A stretch of DNA of 29,709 bases, from the NCBI GenBank assembly GCA_900754715.1, contig CAAEDX010000078.1:1-29709 (forward strand), given 5' to 3'. Position numbers and translations under genes: made by a program. The notes beneath the pieces are model-generated. The model searched no databases. It saw only the letters and a program-made list of their open reading frames with translations, and was not told the origin of the DNA. Every line of letters begins with the position of its first letter. The first letter of the stretch is position 1. Origin of the DNA: Erysipelotrichaceae bacterium (GTDB taxonomy: Bacteria > Bacillota_I > Bacilli_A > Erysipelotrichales > Erysipelotrichaceae). This document shows positions 1 through 7,091 of this stretch, in pieces.

Positions 1-133
1 CTCTGGTTCCGCTGGATGCGTCACGAGAGTAAACTGTGATCGAATCGTTGCCAGTCGATGAACCGCATCCTGCCAGGGTCAGACCCATCACACATGCAAT
101 TCCGAAAGCCATTGCTTTTTTCATGAACTTCAT
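1..133 (-). CDS. pstS: Phosphate ABC transporter substrate-binding lipoprotein (partial, 5' end only)
   Basis: Only the first 44 codons are in the window; the rest lies beyond base 1. The product begins MKFMKKAMAFGIACVMGL and has a lipoprotein signal peptide with lipobox L-A-G-C (Cys about residue 23). It is followed by GSSTGNDSITVYSRDASSGTR, which fits the start of PstS-type phosphate-binding proteins (the SR-x-x-SGT stretch contributes to phosphate binding in the family). PstS is anchored outside the membrane and delivers phosphate to PstCAB. The start at 133 is favoured by an AAAGGAGG site about 8 bases upstream; an in-frame ATG at 124 is possible. A Pho box upstream supports the call. What remains open is which member of the PstS/SphX-like group this is, because most of the protein is not visible. 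Confidence 0.8.
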   Translation of the reverse strand, partial: MKFMKKAMAFGIACVMGLTLAGCGSSTGNDSITVYSRDASSGTR

Positions 134-178
134 TTGTTCATTCCTCCTTTGAGTTTTCCTCTTTGCTTTACGTCTATC

Positions 179-184
179 ATTATA
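179..184 (-). promoter_or_regulatory. -10 element of the Pho-controlled pstS promoter
   Basis: On the minus strand this reads TATAAT. No good -35 hexamer sits 17 bases upstream. Instead the Pho box ends 20 bases upstream, which is the layout of PhoP-activated promoters that depend on the regulator rather than a -35. Confidence 0.6.
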
Positions 185-204
185 CGAGCGTTTTATCAGA
201 TCAT

Positions 205-243
205 CTTCAAGTAAATGTTAATTGTTCTTTAAGTTATATCAAA
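205..243 (-). promoter_or_regulatory. Pho box: four TTAACA-like direct repeats, 11-bp period
   Basis: Read on the minus strand there are four hexamers TTTGAT, TTAAAG, TTAACA and TTGAAG, each separated by exactly 5 bases (ATAAC, AACAA, TTTAC). This is the Bacillota PhoP-binding pattern of TT(A/C/T)A(C/A)A-like direct repeats on an 11-bp helical period. Its place upstream of pstS makes phosphate-starvation control by a PhoP-type regulator likely. The repeat structure is seen directly; binding by PhoP is inferred. Confidence 0.7.
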
Positions 244-261
244 TCTATGTAAAATTGTGAA
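233..261 (-). promoter_or_regulatory. Second, upstream sigma-A-type promoter for pstS
   Basis: On the minus strand TTCACA (5/6 to the -35 consensus) is followed after exactly 17 bases by TATAAC (5/6 to the -10 consensus). Its -35 lies inside the palindrome at 251-276 and its -10 lies inside the distal repeats of the Pho box, so the two promoters would be regulated separately and could interfere with each other. Confidence 0.45.
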
Positions 262-276
262 CCGATTCACAATTTT
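251..276. repeat. Perfect 11-bp palindrome, Crp/Fnr-like operator candidate
   Basis: Arms AAAATTGTGAA (251-261) and TTCACAATTTT (266-276) are separated by CCGA. The core is TGTGA-N6-TCACA, the consensus spacing of Crp/Fnr-family sites (E. coli CRP, Bacillota ArcR/Flp-type proteins). It overlaps the -35 of the upstream pstS promoter. The arms also resemble those of the lac operator, but the spacing is longer than in that operator. It has no following T-run beyond the stem itself, so an operator is more likely than a terminator. Confidence 0.5.
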
Positions 277-535
277 GGCCTCCTATATGACAGACTCTTC
301 CTTATTATTATCTGTCTTGCTTCCTTTATACTCAGATCAGACATTTTCTTCTTTTTGTCTGAATCGTCACATTCCCCCATGAATCACGCCGTGAAATCAA
401 GTAAAATATGATATATGCAGCTTTTTGGTCGTCGCTCATGCTTGTCAAAGAAAAGAAGAGACTTTTGCGACACGCGTGCTGACCATCTGTTTCACAAAGC
501 TGCCTGCATTGTGTAAAAATGTCAAATTTCCTAGA
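277..535. other. Intergenic stretch without a recognised gene
   Basis: No coding region with a ribosome binding site was found. The only structure noted is a nested pair of complementary segments: GCAGCTTT (418-425) with AAAGCTGC (496-503) and, inside, TGGTC (425-429) with GACCA (481-485). This could fold into a long stem but may be chance. Confidence 0.3.
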
Positions 536-569
536 TCCGGTTGACGCGCAAACCGGACAAGTGTATCAT
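536..569 (+). promoter_or_regulatory. Promoter of the DUF1538/PII-like operon with overlapping inverted repeat
   Basis: TTGACG (541-546), a 17-base spacer and TATCAT (564-569) form a good sigma-A promoter about 135 bases before the gene at 705. An inverted repeat, TCCGGTT (536-542) and AACCGGA (551-557), covers the -35 region and is placed like a repressor operator. A transcript starting near 576 would have a leader of about 130 bases with a possible hairpin GTCATC/GATGAC at 600-623. Confidence 0.5.
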
Positions 570-704
570 GAATCAATCTTTTCGACGCACACATATCATG
601 TCATCCGCATCTGCGCTGATGACTGCCATGGCTGAAGCCCTCTTCTTTGCATAATGCCGTATCACGCGTGAAACAGATAAACAGAAAAGGAGGCATGTCC
701 GCTC

Positions 705-2218
705 ATGATGAAAGAACAATTAAATGAGAAAACCAAGGAATCCCTGGCCAGCGTTCTGCCGATCACCGTCATCGTCTTTCTGCTGAGCGCGACGGTCGTC
801 CCGATGGAAACTGGGACCCTGCTGCTGTTTCTGATCGGGGCCATGCTGCTCATCGTCGGCATGGGCATCTTTCAGCTTGGCGCCGAACTGGCAATGACCC
901 CGCTTGGCCAGAGCATCGGCAGCCGGATGATCAAGGGAAATAAATTGTGGGCGACCGTGCTCATTTGCTTTTTCATGGGCGCGATCATCACGATTGCCGA
1001 ACCGGATCTGCAAGTGCTGGCAAATCAGGTTGCTTCCATCCCCAACAATGTACTGATCTATACCGTGGCAGGCGGGGTCGGCATCTTCCTGGTCATCGCG
1101 TTCCTGCGCATCCTCTATCGAATCAGCCTGTCCCAGACACTTACTGTGCTGTATATCCTGCTGTTCCTCCTCTCCTTCTTTGCCCCTGATGAATTCACCG
1201 CAGTGGCATTCGATTCCGGCGGCGTGACGACCGGGCCGATGACCGTCCCATTCATCATGGCACTTGGCATCGGGCTATCCGCATCGCGCGGCAGCAAGGA
1301 AGGCTCAGACGACAGCTTCGGTCTCGTCGCGCTGTGCAGCATCGGCCCCATCATCATGGTGCTGCTGCTGGGCATCTTTTACAATCCGACCAACGCTGTC
1401 TATAACGCCGCTGAGCTCACCCATATTCAGTATACTCGTGACGCGATGCAGCAGTTCATCATCGTCTTGCCGCAATATACCGAAGAAGTGCTCATCAGCA
1501 TCCTGCCGGTCATGGCCGTCTTTATCCTTTTCCAGCTCTTCACCCGCGCTTACCGCAGACATCAGCTTCTGCGCATGAGCATGGGCTTCGTTTACACCAT
1601 CATCGGCCTGATCCTTTTCCTGACCGGGGTCAATGTCGGCTTTGCCCCGGTAGGCAATCTGCTGGGCAGCAGCCTGGGTACCGGAGAGCTGAAGTGGACC
1701 CTCATCCCGATCGGCATCCTCGTCGGATATTTCATCGTCAAGGCTGAACCAGCCGTACAGGTGCTCAACAATCAGGTAGAGGACATCACCGGCGGCACGA
1801 TCTCTCATGGCATGATGAACAGCGCGCTGTCCATCGGTGTCGCCGCGGCCGTCGCGTTGGCCATGGTCCGCGTACTGACCGGACTCAACATCTACTGGAT
1901 CCTGATTCCCGGCTATGCCGCAGCACTCATCCTGAGCCGATTTGTCCCACAGATCTTCGTCGGTATCGCCTATGACTCCGGCGGCGTGGCCAGCGGGCCG
2001 ATGACCTCAACCTTCCTGCTGCCGCTCGCCATGGGCGCCTGCACCGGCGTCGGCGGCAATGTCGTGACTGACGCGTTCGGCGTGGTCGCGCTGGTTGCCC
2101 TTTCCCATTGATCACCATTCAGATCATGGGACTGATCTATGTACACAAGTCCGCGAAAGCGCCGCAGAACAAACAGGCACTTCCGGATGATATCATCGAA
2201 TTTGAGGAGGATGAATGA
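705..2218 (+). pseudogene. DUF1538 family membrane protein, frameshifted near the 3' end
   Basis: A multi-pass membrane protein with an internal duplication. The signature DSGGVxxGPMT occurs near residues 170 and 424, and EPxxQVLxNQV near 99 and 348, giving two repeats of about 250 residues. This is the DUF1538 family, a probable transporter or channel of unknown substrate, often next to PII-like proteins. The uninterrupted frame stops at 2111 after ...VVALVALSH. Moving to the -1 frame at the CCC of 2104-2106 continues with PLITIQIMGLIY, the expected end of the last membrane segment, and runs to a stop at 2216-2218. That stop overlaps the next gene's ATG as ATGA. One C appears to be missing, either by mutation or by a sequencing error. 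The start at 705 follows AAAGGAGG (686-693). If it is a real mutation, the protein loses about 36 residues and may still work. Confidence 0.75.
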
Positions 2219-2925
2219 CTATGCCTGATGAAACACAGCGCAGACCGCGTATCCTGATATCCATCACGAGCATCCAGAGCGAAAAACTGCTGAAAAAGTG
2301 TTTTGATGCGCTGCGTATCCCTATTTTCTATCAGTGCCGGGCGCAGGGAACCGCGCCTTCTGAGATCCTGGATATCCTGGGCATGCGGGAAAGCGCCCGC
2401 CTGATCACCGTCAGCTTCCTGCCGCGTTTCAGCGTCCCTGCCGTCTTCGAAGCAATGGAAAACGAGCTGTCGGTCAAGCGCCGAGGCGGCGGCATCGTAT
2501 TCACGGTGCCTGTCACAGGCATCCAGACACCGATCTTCTCCATGCTCAATGAAGAAGCAAAGGAAAAAATCGAGAAACGGATAGAAGGAGATGAAGCCAA
2601 AATGAAAGATACGAACAAATACACCCTGATCTGGATCTCCGTGGCAGCCGGATACGGAGATGACGTCGTAGAGACCGCGCGTGAGATCGGCGTCGGCGGA
2701 AGCACGATGCTGAAAGGCAAGCGCTGCGGAAGTGAATATGCCGCCGAATATCTGGGCATCACCCTGCAGGCAGAACAAGATTTTGTCCTGATCGTCATCC
2801 CGAAAGAAAAGAAAGCTGACATCATGCGCACGATCGGTGAACGATACGGGCTCAACACCGATGCCCATGGCCTTGTCATCGCCATGCCAATCGATGACAT
2901 CATCGGCCTTCGCCCGGAACAATAA
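2215..2925 (+). CDS. Tandem PII-like regulatory protein
   Basis: A 236-residue soluble protein that reads as two PII-like ferredoxin-fold modules. The first (about 10-110) contains RILISITSIQSEKLLKK and a segment around RRGGGIVFTVPV. The second (about 135-230) contains LIWISVAAGYGDDVV, then ARE-IGVGGSTMLKGK and FVLIVIPKEKKADIM. PII proteins bind nucleotides or other metabolites and control a partner, often a membrane transporter. The ATGA overlap with the repaired DUF1538 gene and its position last in the operon make that membrane protein the obvious partner (inference). GAGGAGG at 2204-2210 serves either the ATG at 2215 or the one at 2221. The ligand cannot be told from the sequence. Confidence 0.7.
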   Translation: MTMPDETQRRPRILISITSIQSEKLLKKCFDALRIPIFYQCRAQGTAPSEILDILGMRESARLITVSFLPRFSVPAVFEAMENELSVKRRGGGIVFTVPVTGIQTPIFSMLNEEAKEKIEKRIEGDEAKMKDTNKYTLIWISVAAGYGDDVVETAREIGVGGSTMLKGKRCGSEYAAEYLGITLQAEQDFVLIVIPKEKKADIMRTIGERYGLNTDAHGLVIAMPIDDIIGLRPEQ

Positions 2926-2930
2926 AGACC

Positions 2931-2965
2931 AAAAATGGCTGTATCTGCACAGCCATTTTTGTTTT
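2931..2965. terminator. Bidirectional intrinsic terminator
   Basis: A perfect 12-bp stem: AAAAATGGCTGT (2931-2942) and ACAGCCATTTTT (2949-2960) around a 6-base loop. A T-rich tract follows on the plus strand, and the left A-run gives a T-run on the minus strand. It lies between the convergent genes ending at 2925 and 2968. Confidence 0.85.
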
Positions 2966-2967
2966 CC

Positions 2968-3348
2968 TCATTCCTTGCTCTTCAGTTCATCGGCCAGCTT
3001 CAAGATCAGCGGCGCGATCTTCTTTCGTTCTTTTTTGGTAATGTGCTCATACAGCGGATAGGCCAGCGCGATCATCACGATGCCGATCACACCGATGATG
3101 ATACCGGGCACGAACCAGCGCCCGGCCCACTCCATCGTACAGCACATGCCGATTCCCAGCAATAGACAGCCGATCACGCCGATGATGATGGAAATGATCG
3201 TGCCTTTGCGAGAAACACGCTTGTCCATCTGCCGCAGCTGCTCCATCTTATCTTCTTCCTTAGGCAGATATTTCCGGCGGATCGCTTCGATCTCCTCTTG
3301 TTGTTTTGCAGAATAGCGATATTCAAATGTCTCTTCATTCTGATCCAT
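2968..3348 (-). CDS. Small two-TM membrane protein of unknown function
   Basis: 126 residues. The N-terminal half is charged and probably cytoplasmic (YSAKQQEEIEAIRRKYLPKEEDKMEQLRQ), followed by two membrane segments (about 49-68 and 80-101) around GIGMCCTMEWAGRWF, then a basic C-terminal tail. Proteins of this pattern are common in Bacillota and are sometimes labelled dihydropteridine reductase in databases. Nothing in this sequence supports an enzyme of that kind. It has a clear AAGGAAGG site 7 bases before the ATG. It is the last gene of the kinase operon, 3 bases after the preceding stop. It shares the GIGMC(C/M)TM motif with the protein at 6384-6755, so the two may be distantly related. 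Confidence 0.8.
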   Translation of the reverse strand: MDQNEETFEYRYSAKQQEEIEAIRRKYLPKEEDKMEQLRQMDKRVSRKGTIISIIIGVIGCLLLGIGMCCTMEWAGRWFVPGIIIGVIGIVMIALAYPLYEHITKKERKKIAPLILKLADELKSKE

Positions 3349-3351
3349 GAT

Positions 3352-4239
3352 TTAACCTTCCTTTCTGCATTCCAAGCCCCTGCGTCTTGCACGCACCATC
3401 ATGCTGATTCCCATTCCCACGATGAACAGGAAGATGACCGCGCCGCTGGAAGCGATCATGATCCGGCTGAAGCGGATATCCTCTGGCATCTTCCCGCCAA
3501 ACTGCGTCAGCATGGCAATCTCCAAAGAAAGCATGGAAACGAGCGCGGCAGCCAGATTGACTGCCCTGGCGGCAGACAGCACCGGGCTTTGATAGCGGCG
3601 GATGCGCACGATGTTGACCACTGCCATGACCGTGATGTAAAACGTATACAGCGCCACCGCATAGATCAGCGATCCTGCGTATCGAAAGCGTTCATCCTGC
3701 GCGAGCACCAGAATGATCACCGCTGACAGCGTCAGGTTCATCAGCACGAGCAGCAGACCGCAGATCCCATATTGTCTCCATTCCCGCGCGGGATCGCTGC
3801 CAAAGGCGTGATGATGCGCATAGCGCAATAGCATAAAGCGCATCAGCGCCAGGAACAGATAGTAAGCTGCCAATGTCCCGAACCATACGGAATGGGCGCC
3901 GAGTCCGAAGAAGCCATTCATCCCGGCATATAGCAGATTGATGCAAAGCGAAAGATGCAGCGAGATCCACACTTTGAAGGAATGATCCTTGAGATAACGG
4001 CGCGCATAACGGTTGTCAAGGATGCTTCGCCGTATCTTTTGGATCAGCGTTACTGCAGCTGTACAGACGATGATCAGCGAATAGGCGGAAAACAAATAAG
4101 CCAGATAAGTCAGCGGGCTTTCTTCTTCAAGCAGGAAGAAGGCACAGCACAGCAGCACCGCGGCAAGCGGAACGCTGAGCAGGCTCAGCAGCGGCCCCGG
4201 AAACAGGATCTTGCGCAAGATGGCCTCAGCTCGTTTCAT
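3352..4239 (-). CDS. Multi-pass membrane protein of unknown function in a two-component operon
   Basis: 295 residues with about eight hydrophobic segments and short basic loops, so an integral membrane protein. No recognised motif or family signature was found. The ATG lies inside the end of the histidine kinase gene (14-base overlap), with AAGG 6 bases upstream, so it is translated together with the kinase. Its stop is 3 bases from the next gene's start. This context suggests a role in signal input to, or output from, the two-component system, but that is inference. Confidence 0.75.
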   Translation of the reverse strand: MKRAEAILRKILFPGPLLSLLSVPLAAVLLCCAFFLLEEESPLTYLAYLFSAYSLIIVCTAAVTLIQKIRRSILDNRYARRYLKDHSFKVWISLHLSLCINLLYAGMNGFFGLGAHSVWFGTLAAYYLFLALMRFMLLRYAHHHAFGSDPAREWRQYGICGLLLVLMNLTLSAVIILVLAQDERFRYAGSLIYAVALYTFYITVMAVVNIVRIRRYQSPVLSAARAVNLAAALVSMLSLEIAMLTQFGGKMPEDIRFSRIMIASSGAVIFLFIVGMGISMMVRARRRGLECRKEG

Positions 4240-5311
4240 CGTGTGCCTTGCAGATCTTTACCGTAAAGGTGCTTCCCTTTCCCACCTGGCTGCTCACAGA
4301 GATATCGCCGCCGACGATATCCATGACACGCTTCACCAGCGCCAGACCCAGCCCGCTGCCTTGCGCCGCATGAGAGGTATCACCTTGATAAAATTTCTCG
4401 AAGATGTGACTTCCGGTTTCCCGGGAAATACCGCAGCCGGTATCTGAGACACTGACCAGTACATATTCTCCTGCTGTCCGCAAAGCCAGAGACACCGTGC
4501 CATGCGCGTCCGTAAACTTGATGGCATTGGAAAACAGATTATGCCAGACGAGCGCAAGCAGCTCAGCATCGCTTTCCACCATCACGCCTTCTTCAATGTC
4601 CGTCTCGATATTCAGTTCCTTTTTTTCCCAAGCGTTTTCAAGATCCAGCAGGCAGGCACAGAGCTGCTCGCTCAGATCATAGGTCTTCACATCAGGAAAG
4701 ATCTGCTGATTTTCCAGCTTGTTCAGCTTCAGGATATTGGTGATGAGGCTGGCCAGACGCCGTGAAGTATCTATGATGGCCCGTGCATATTCCACCCGCT
4801 TTGCGTCCGGAAGCGATGGCTGCTGCAGCATCGTGCCATAATTCTGCATGACAGCCAGCGGGGTCTTCAGCTCATGGGAGACATTGGCGATGAAATCGCT
4901 GCGCAGCGTCTCGATGCCGGAAAGCTCTTCGGCCATTTGATTGAAACAGGTCACGATCTCGCCGAATCCGTTCATCTCATCGATGCCGCGCAGTGCGGGA
5001 ATGCGCACTGAAAAATCTCCTTTTTGGATGCATTCGGCTGCATTCATGATCTGGCGTACCGGACGGCGGATCATGACCCGGCGGCGGATGTCATCGATCA
5101 GCGTGCAGATCAGGCTGAGCAGGATCACATTCAGGAAAGTCAGCTTGGCCGCCTGCTCGATATGTGCGCGGGAAAGCACGATCCCAGTGGTCCTTGTCAT
5201 CGTGTTGAGAAACAGGATCATGCAGCAGGTGATGATAAGATCCATCGCCAGGAAAAAGATGATGTAGCGGCGCAGACCGAATAAGACAGCGGTCCTTTTT
5301 TTCGGTTTCAT
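4226..5311 (-). CDS. Membrane sensor histidine kinase (HAMP-HisKA-HATPase)
   Basis: 361 residues. Two membrane segments (about 13-36 and 56-74) frame a short external loop, so little external sensing surface is present. A HAMP domain follows (about 75-130). The H-box FIANVSHELKTPL places the phosphorylated His at 146. The ATPase domain has the N-box NLFSNAIKF (about 258-266), G1 DTGCGIS (290-296), the F-box IFEKFYQGD and G2 GSGLGLALVK (318-327), so all catalytic motifs are intact. Its ATG overlaps the response regulator stop by 4 bases (ATGA), so the two are a cognate pair. The short sensor domain suggests that it senses within the membrane or through a partner, perhaps the membrane protein encoded next. 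Confidence 0.93.
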   Translation of the reverse strand: MKPKKRTAVLFGLRRYIIFFLAMDLIITCCMILFLNTMTRTTGIVLSRAHIEQAAKLTFLNVILLSLICTLIDDIRRRVMIRRPVRQIMNAAECIQKGDFSVRIPALRGIDEMNGFGEIVTCFNQMAEELSGIETLRSDFIANVSHELKTPLAVMQNYGTMLQQPSLPDAKRVEYARAIIDTSRRLASLITNILKLNKLENQQIFPDVKTYDLSEQLCACLLDLENAWEKKELNIETDIEEGVMVESDAELLALVWHNLFSNAIKFTDAHGTVSLALRTAGEYVLVSVSDTGCGISRETGSHIFEKFYQGDTSHAAQGSGLGLALVKRVMDIVGGDISVSSQVGKGSTFTVKICKAHDETS

Positions 5312-5982
5312 TTCAGTACCGCCTTGTAGCCCAGGCCATGCACAGTAACGATCTCAAAATCTGAACAAGCGGAAAACTTATCGCGCAGCTTGGTCATATA
5401 CACGTCTACGGTCCTTGGTCCGGATGAAGTCGAACTGTCCCAGAATTCATCCATGAGCTGAGAGCGGGTAAAGGTCTTTTTCGGATAAGAGAGCAGCTTG
5501 TAGATCAGATTGAATTCCCTGACGGTCAGTCCGATCTCTTCTTTGTTCAGATAAGCGCTGTGCTCCTCCGCATCCAGCGTCAGAGCGCCGATGACAAGCC
5601 GCTTGCTGGAAGCGATATGGGCGCGACGCAGCAGCGCTTCCACACGCAGCAGCAGCTCATCCAGATCGACCGGCTTGACCATATAGTCGTCGATGCCGGC
5701 GCGGAACCCGCGCTGCTTGGACGCAAGATCATCCCTCGCGGTCATGAACAAGATGGGGATCTCTTCATTGAGCTCACGCACCGCACGCGTAAATTCAAAC
5801 CCATCTATTCCCGGCATCATGATATCGGAGATGATCAGATCGAACACAGTGCCGCCATACATGGCATCATATGCCTCCGCGACACGCAAACATCCTGTCG
5901 TCTGATAACCGTTCTGGCTGAGATAAGCGCACACGGTCTTGTTTAATTCACGGTCATCCTCTACGACCAATAAGCGAAACAT
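5308..5982 (-). CDS. OmpR/PhoB-family response regulator
   Basis: 224 residues from the ATG at 5982. Receiver domain: acidic pair in VVEDDREL, phosphoacceptor Asp in LIISDIMMPG (residue 53), switch Thr in FMTAR and Lys in YMVKPVDLD (about 103). The C-terminal winged-helix domain has the typical LTVREFNLIYKLLSYP and RTVDVYMTKLRDKF stretches and the final GLGYK. An ATG at 5988 is also in frame, but the AGGAGG site lies only about 1 base before it and 7 bases before 5982, so 5982 is the better start. First gene of an operon with its kinase and two membrane proteins. Its target genes are unknown; control of its own operon is plausible. Confidence 0.93.
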   Translation of the reverse strand: MFRLLVVEDDRELNKTVCAYLSQNGYQTTGCLRVAEAYDAMYGGTVFDLIISDIMMPGIDGFEFTRAVRELNEEIPILFMTARDDLASKQRGFRAGIDDYMVKPVDLDELLLRVEALLRRAHIASSKRLVIGALTLDAEEHSAYLNKEEIGLTVREFNLIYKLLSYPKKTFTRSQLMDEFWDSSTSSGPRTVDVYMTKLRDKFSACSDFEIVTVHGLGYKAVLK

Positions 5983-6069
5983 GGACATCCCTCCTACTAC
6001 AGTATCATGATTGTAACACGGAAATGTTAAGATTTTGTTTCTGGGCCGGCGCGCTCACATGATTTGGTG

Positions 6070-6096
6070 AAAAAACCGGTCTGAAAGTTCAGACCG
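6070..6096 (-). terminator. Intrinsic terminator of the 6755-6098 operon
   Basis: Perfect 9-bp stem CGGTCTGAA/TTCAGACCG (6077-6085 and 6088-6096) with a 2-base gap and, on the minus strand, a run of six T (6070-6075). The hairpin starts one base after the stop codon of the 90-residue gene. Confidence 0.85.
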
Positions 6097-6097
6097 A

Positions 6098-6370
6098 TCA
6101 TTCATGCCCATGATGAGGATGTTTCGCCTCTGCGGCTTTGCGCCGTTCCTCATTTTCACGGTTCAGCCGTGCTTTGGCTTCTTCCACGCTCTCCCCTTCC
6201 TTGGTCAAGTACTGATCGACAAAGTGGTCGCTGATGCGGCTGAAGCCATCCACGACGCTTTTCTCCACTTTCTTGTATCCGCCGACGACACTGTCCTCGA
6301 TCTTTTGATAGCTATCCACGACAGCTTCGGCGATCTTTTCATTCTTCTGCACGAACTTTGATCTTGCCAT
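6098..6370 (-). CDS. Small amphipathic 11-residue-repeat protein
   Basis: 90 residues. It contains about four copies of an 11-residue repeat: VVDSYQKIEDS, VVGGYKKVEKS, VVDGFSRISDH and FVDQYLTKEGE. This pattern favours a long amphipathic helix, as in proteins that lie along membranes or form coiled coils. A charged tail ends in HPHHGHE, which could bind metal. Similar short proteins (MAxSKFxQKNEKIAE...) are common in Bacillota without known function. A good AAGGAGG site precedes the ATG. It is the second gene of a two-gene operon, 13 bases after a small membrane protein, and the stop is followed at once by a terminator. Confidence 0.85.
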   Translation of the reverse strand: MARSKFVQKNEKIAEAVVDSYQKIEDSVVGGYKKVEKSVVDGFSRISDHFVDQYLTKEGESVEEAKARLNRENEERRKAAEAKHPHHGHE

Positions 6371-6383
6371 GATCGTTCCTCCT

Positions 6384-6755
6384 TTACTTTATCCCTTTGA
6401 TTGCCGGGATCAGGCAGATGAGCAGCACGATGCCCACGATACCGACGACGATGCCTGCGGCCATGCTGTTCCAGATCATCGTCATGCACATGCCGATGCC
6501 AAAGACAAGCGCGCCGATGATGCCCAGCAGCACCGTGCCGACCGTTCTGGCACTCAGCTTGACGATGACCGGCTTGCCTTCCAGCTTGCGGCGCACCAGC
6601 AGCATGATGAGCAATATGACGAGCCCGATCACTGAGATGACCACGCCCTGATTGAACGCGTTCCACTGCGGCAGCAGACACATGCACATGCCGATGGCAA
6701 ACAGGATGCCGCCGATGGTCCCCATGACCAACGAGATGAAATTCTTCTTTTCCAT
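6384..6755 (-). CDS. Small four-TM membrane protein
   Basis: 123 residues, almost entirely hydrophobic, with four predicted membrane segments in two similar halves: each half carries GIGMCM or AIGMCM after a GxIGxxxF stretch (about 13-23 and 76-90). It therefore looks like an internally duplicated two-TM unit. The start at 6755 is set by AAGGAGG 7 bases upstream; a longer frame from 6809 has no site of its own. No family function recognised. It pairs with the 11-residue-repeat protein downstream, so the two may act together at the membrane (inference). Confidence 0.82.
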   Translation of the reverse strand: MEKKNFISLVMGTIGGILFAIGMCMCLLPQWNAFNQGVVISVIGLVILLIMLLVRRKLEGKPVIVKLSARTVGTVLLGIIGALVFGIGMCMTMIWNSMAAGIVVGIVGIVLLICLIPAIKGIK

Positions 6756-6856
6756 AAATCTTCCTCCTTCACATCTCCTCAAGTCTTTCCCTGCGGATGT
6801 CTGTATCATACACGCACGCTGTTTGGGAAATGCTTCTGATTTGTTTAGGAAAGATT

Positions 6857-6884
6857 AAAAAACGCAGGATCAATTTTCCTGCGT
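6857..6884 (-). terminator. Intrinsic terminator of the ispF-dtd-folD operon
   Basis: Stem ACGCAGGA (6862-6869) and TCCTGCGT (6877-6884), 7-base loop, with six A (6857-6862) that read as a T-run on the minus strand. It overlaps the stop codon of the last gene (6870-6872). Confidence 0.85.
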
Positions 6885-7091
6885 GTTTTCTGACTGCGAC
6901 GCGTGCTCGACGACACGCTTCAGTTTCTTTTCAAATTTGACACGGGGCATGAGCACGCTGGAACCGCAGCCAAGGCACTTGATGCGGATATCCGCCCCCA
7001 TGCGGATGATCTTCCACTGCTTTGATTTATGACAGGGATGCTCCTTCTTCATCTCAATGATATCGTTAAGATCATACTGCGGCACTTCCAT
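6870..7091 (-). CDS. DUF951 family zinc-ribbon-like protein
   Basis: 73 residues from the ATG at 7091. It carries the DUF951 pattern: a conserved DIIEMKKEHPCHKSKQW, then RMGADIRIKCLGCGSSVLMP with a C-x-x-C pair that, with the Cys of EHPC, could bind zinc, then a basic FEKKLKRVV. The family is widespread in Bacillota and has been linked to nucleic-acid or ribosome-related work only by its fold and context. The start is chosen because AAGGAGG lies 8 bases upstream; ATGs at 7112 and 7121 have no site. It overlaps the end of folD by 20 bases, so it is translationally coupled. Last gene of the operon. Confidence 0.85.
   Translation of the reverse strand: MEVPQYDLNDIIEMKKEHPCHKSKQWKIIRMGADIRIKCLGCGSSVLMPRVKFEKKLKRVVEHASQSENTQEN

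Noticed and set aside
2100..2111. Programmed -1 ribosomal frameshift in the DUF1538 gene
   Set aside because: TTTCCCA is in the wrong phase for a slippery X-XXY-YYZ heptamer, and no strong hairpin follows; mutation or sequencing error is simpler.
2137..2922. Long open frame of 261 codons on the minus strand opposite the PII-like gene
   Set aside because: The plus-strand frame has the family motifs, a ribosome binding site and an operon overlap; the minus frame has none.
6001..6030. Pho-box-like or sigma-A promoter before the response regulator (TTAACA, GATACT)
   Set aside because: The repeats are not spaced by 11 bases, and the implied start would leave almost no room before the ribosome binding site.
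6756..6809. Longer N-terminus for the four-TM protein
   Set aside because: The AAGGAGG site lies inside the extra part and points to the ATG at 6755.
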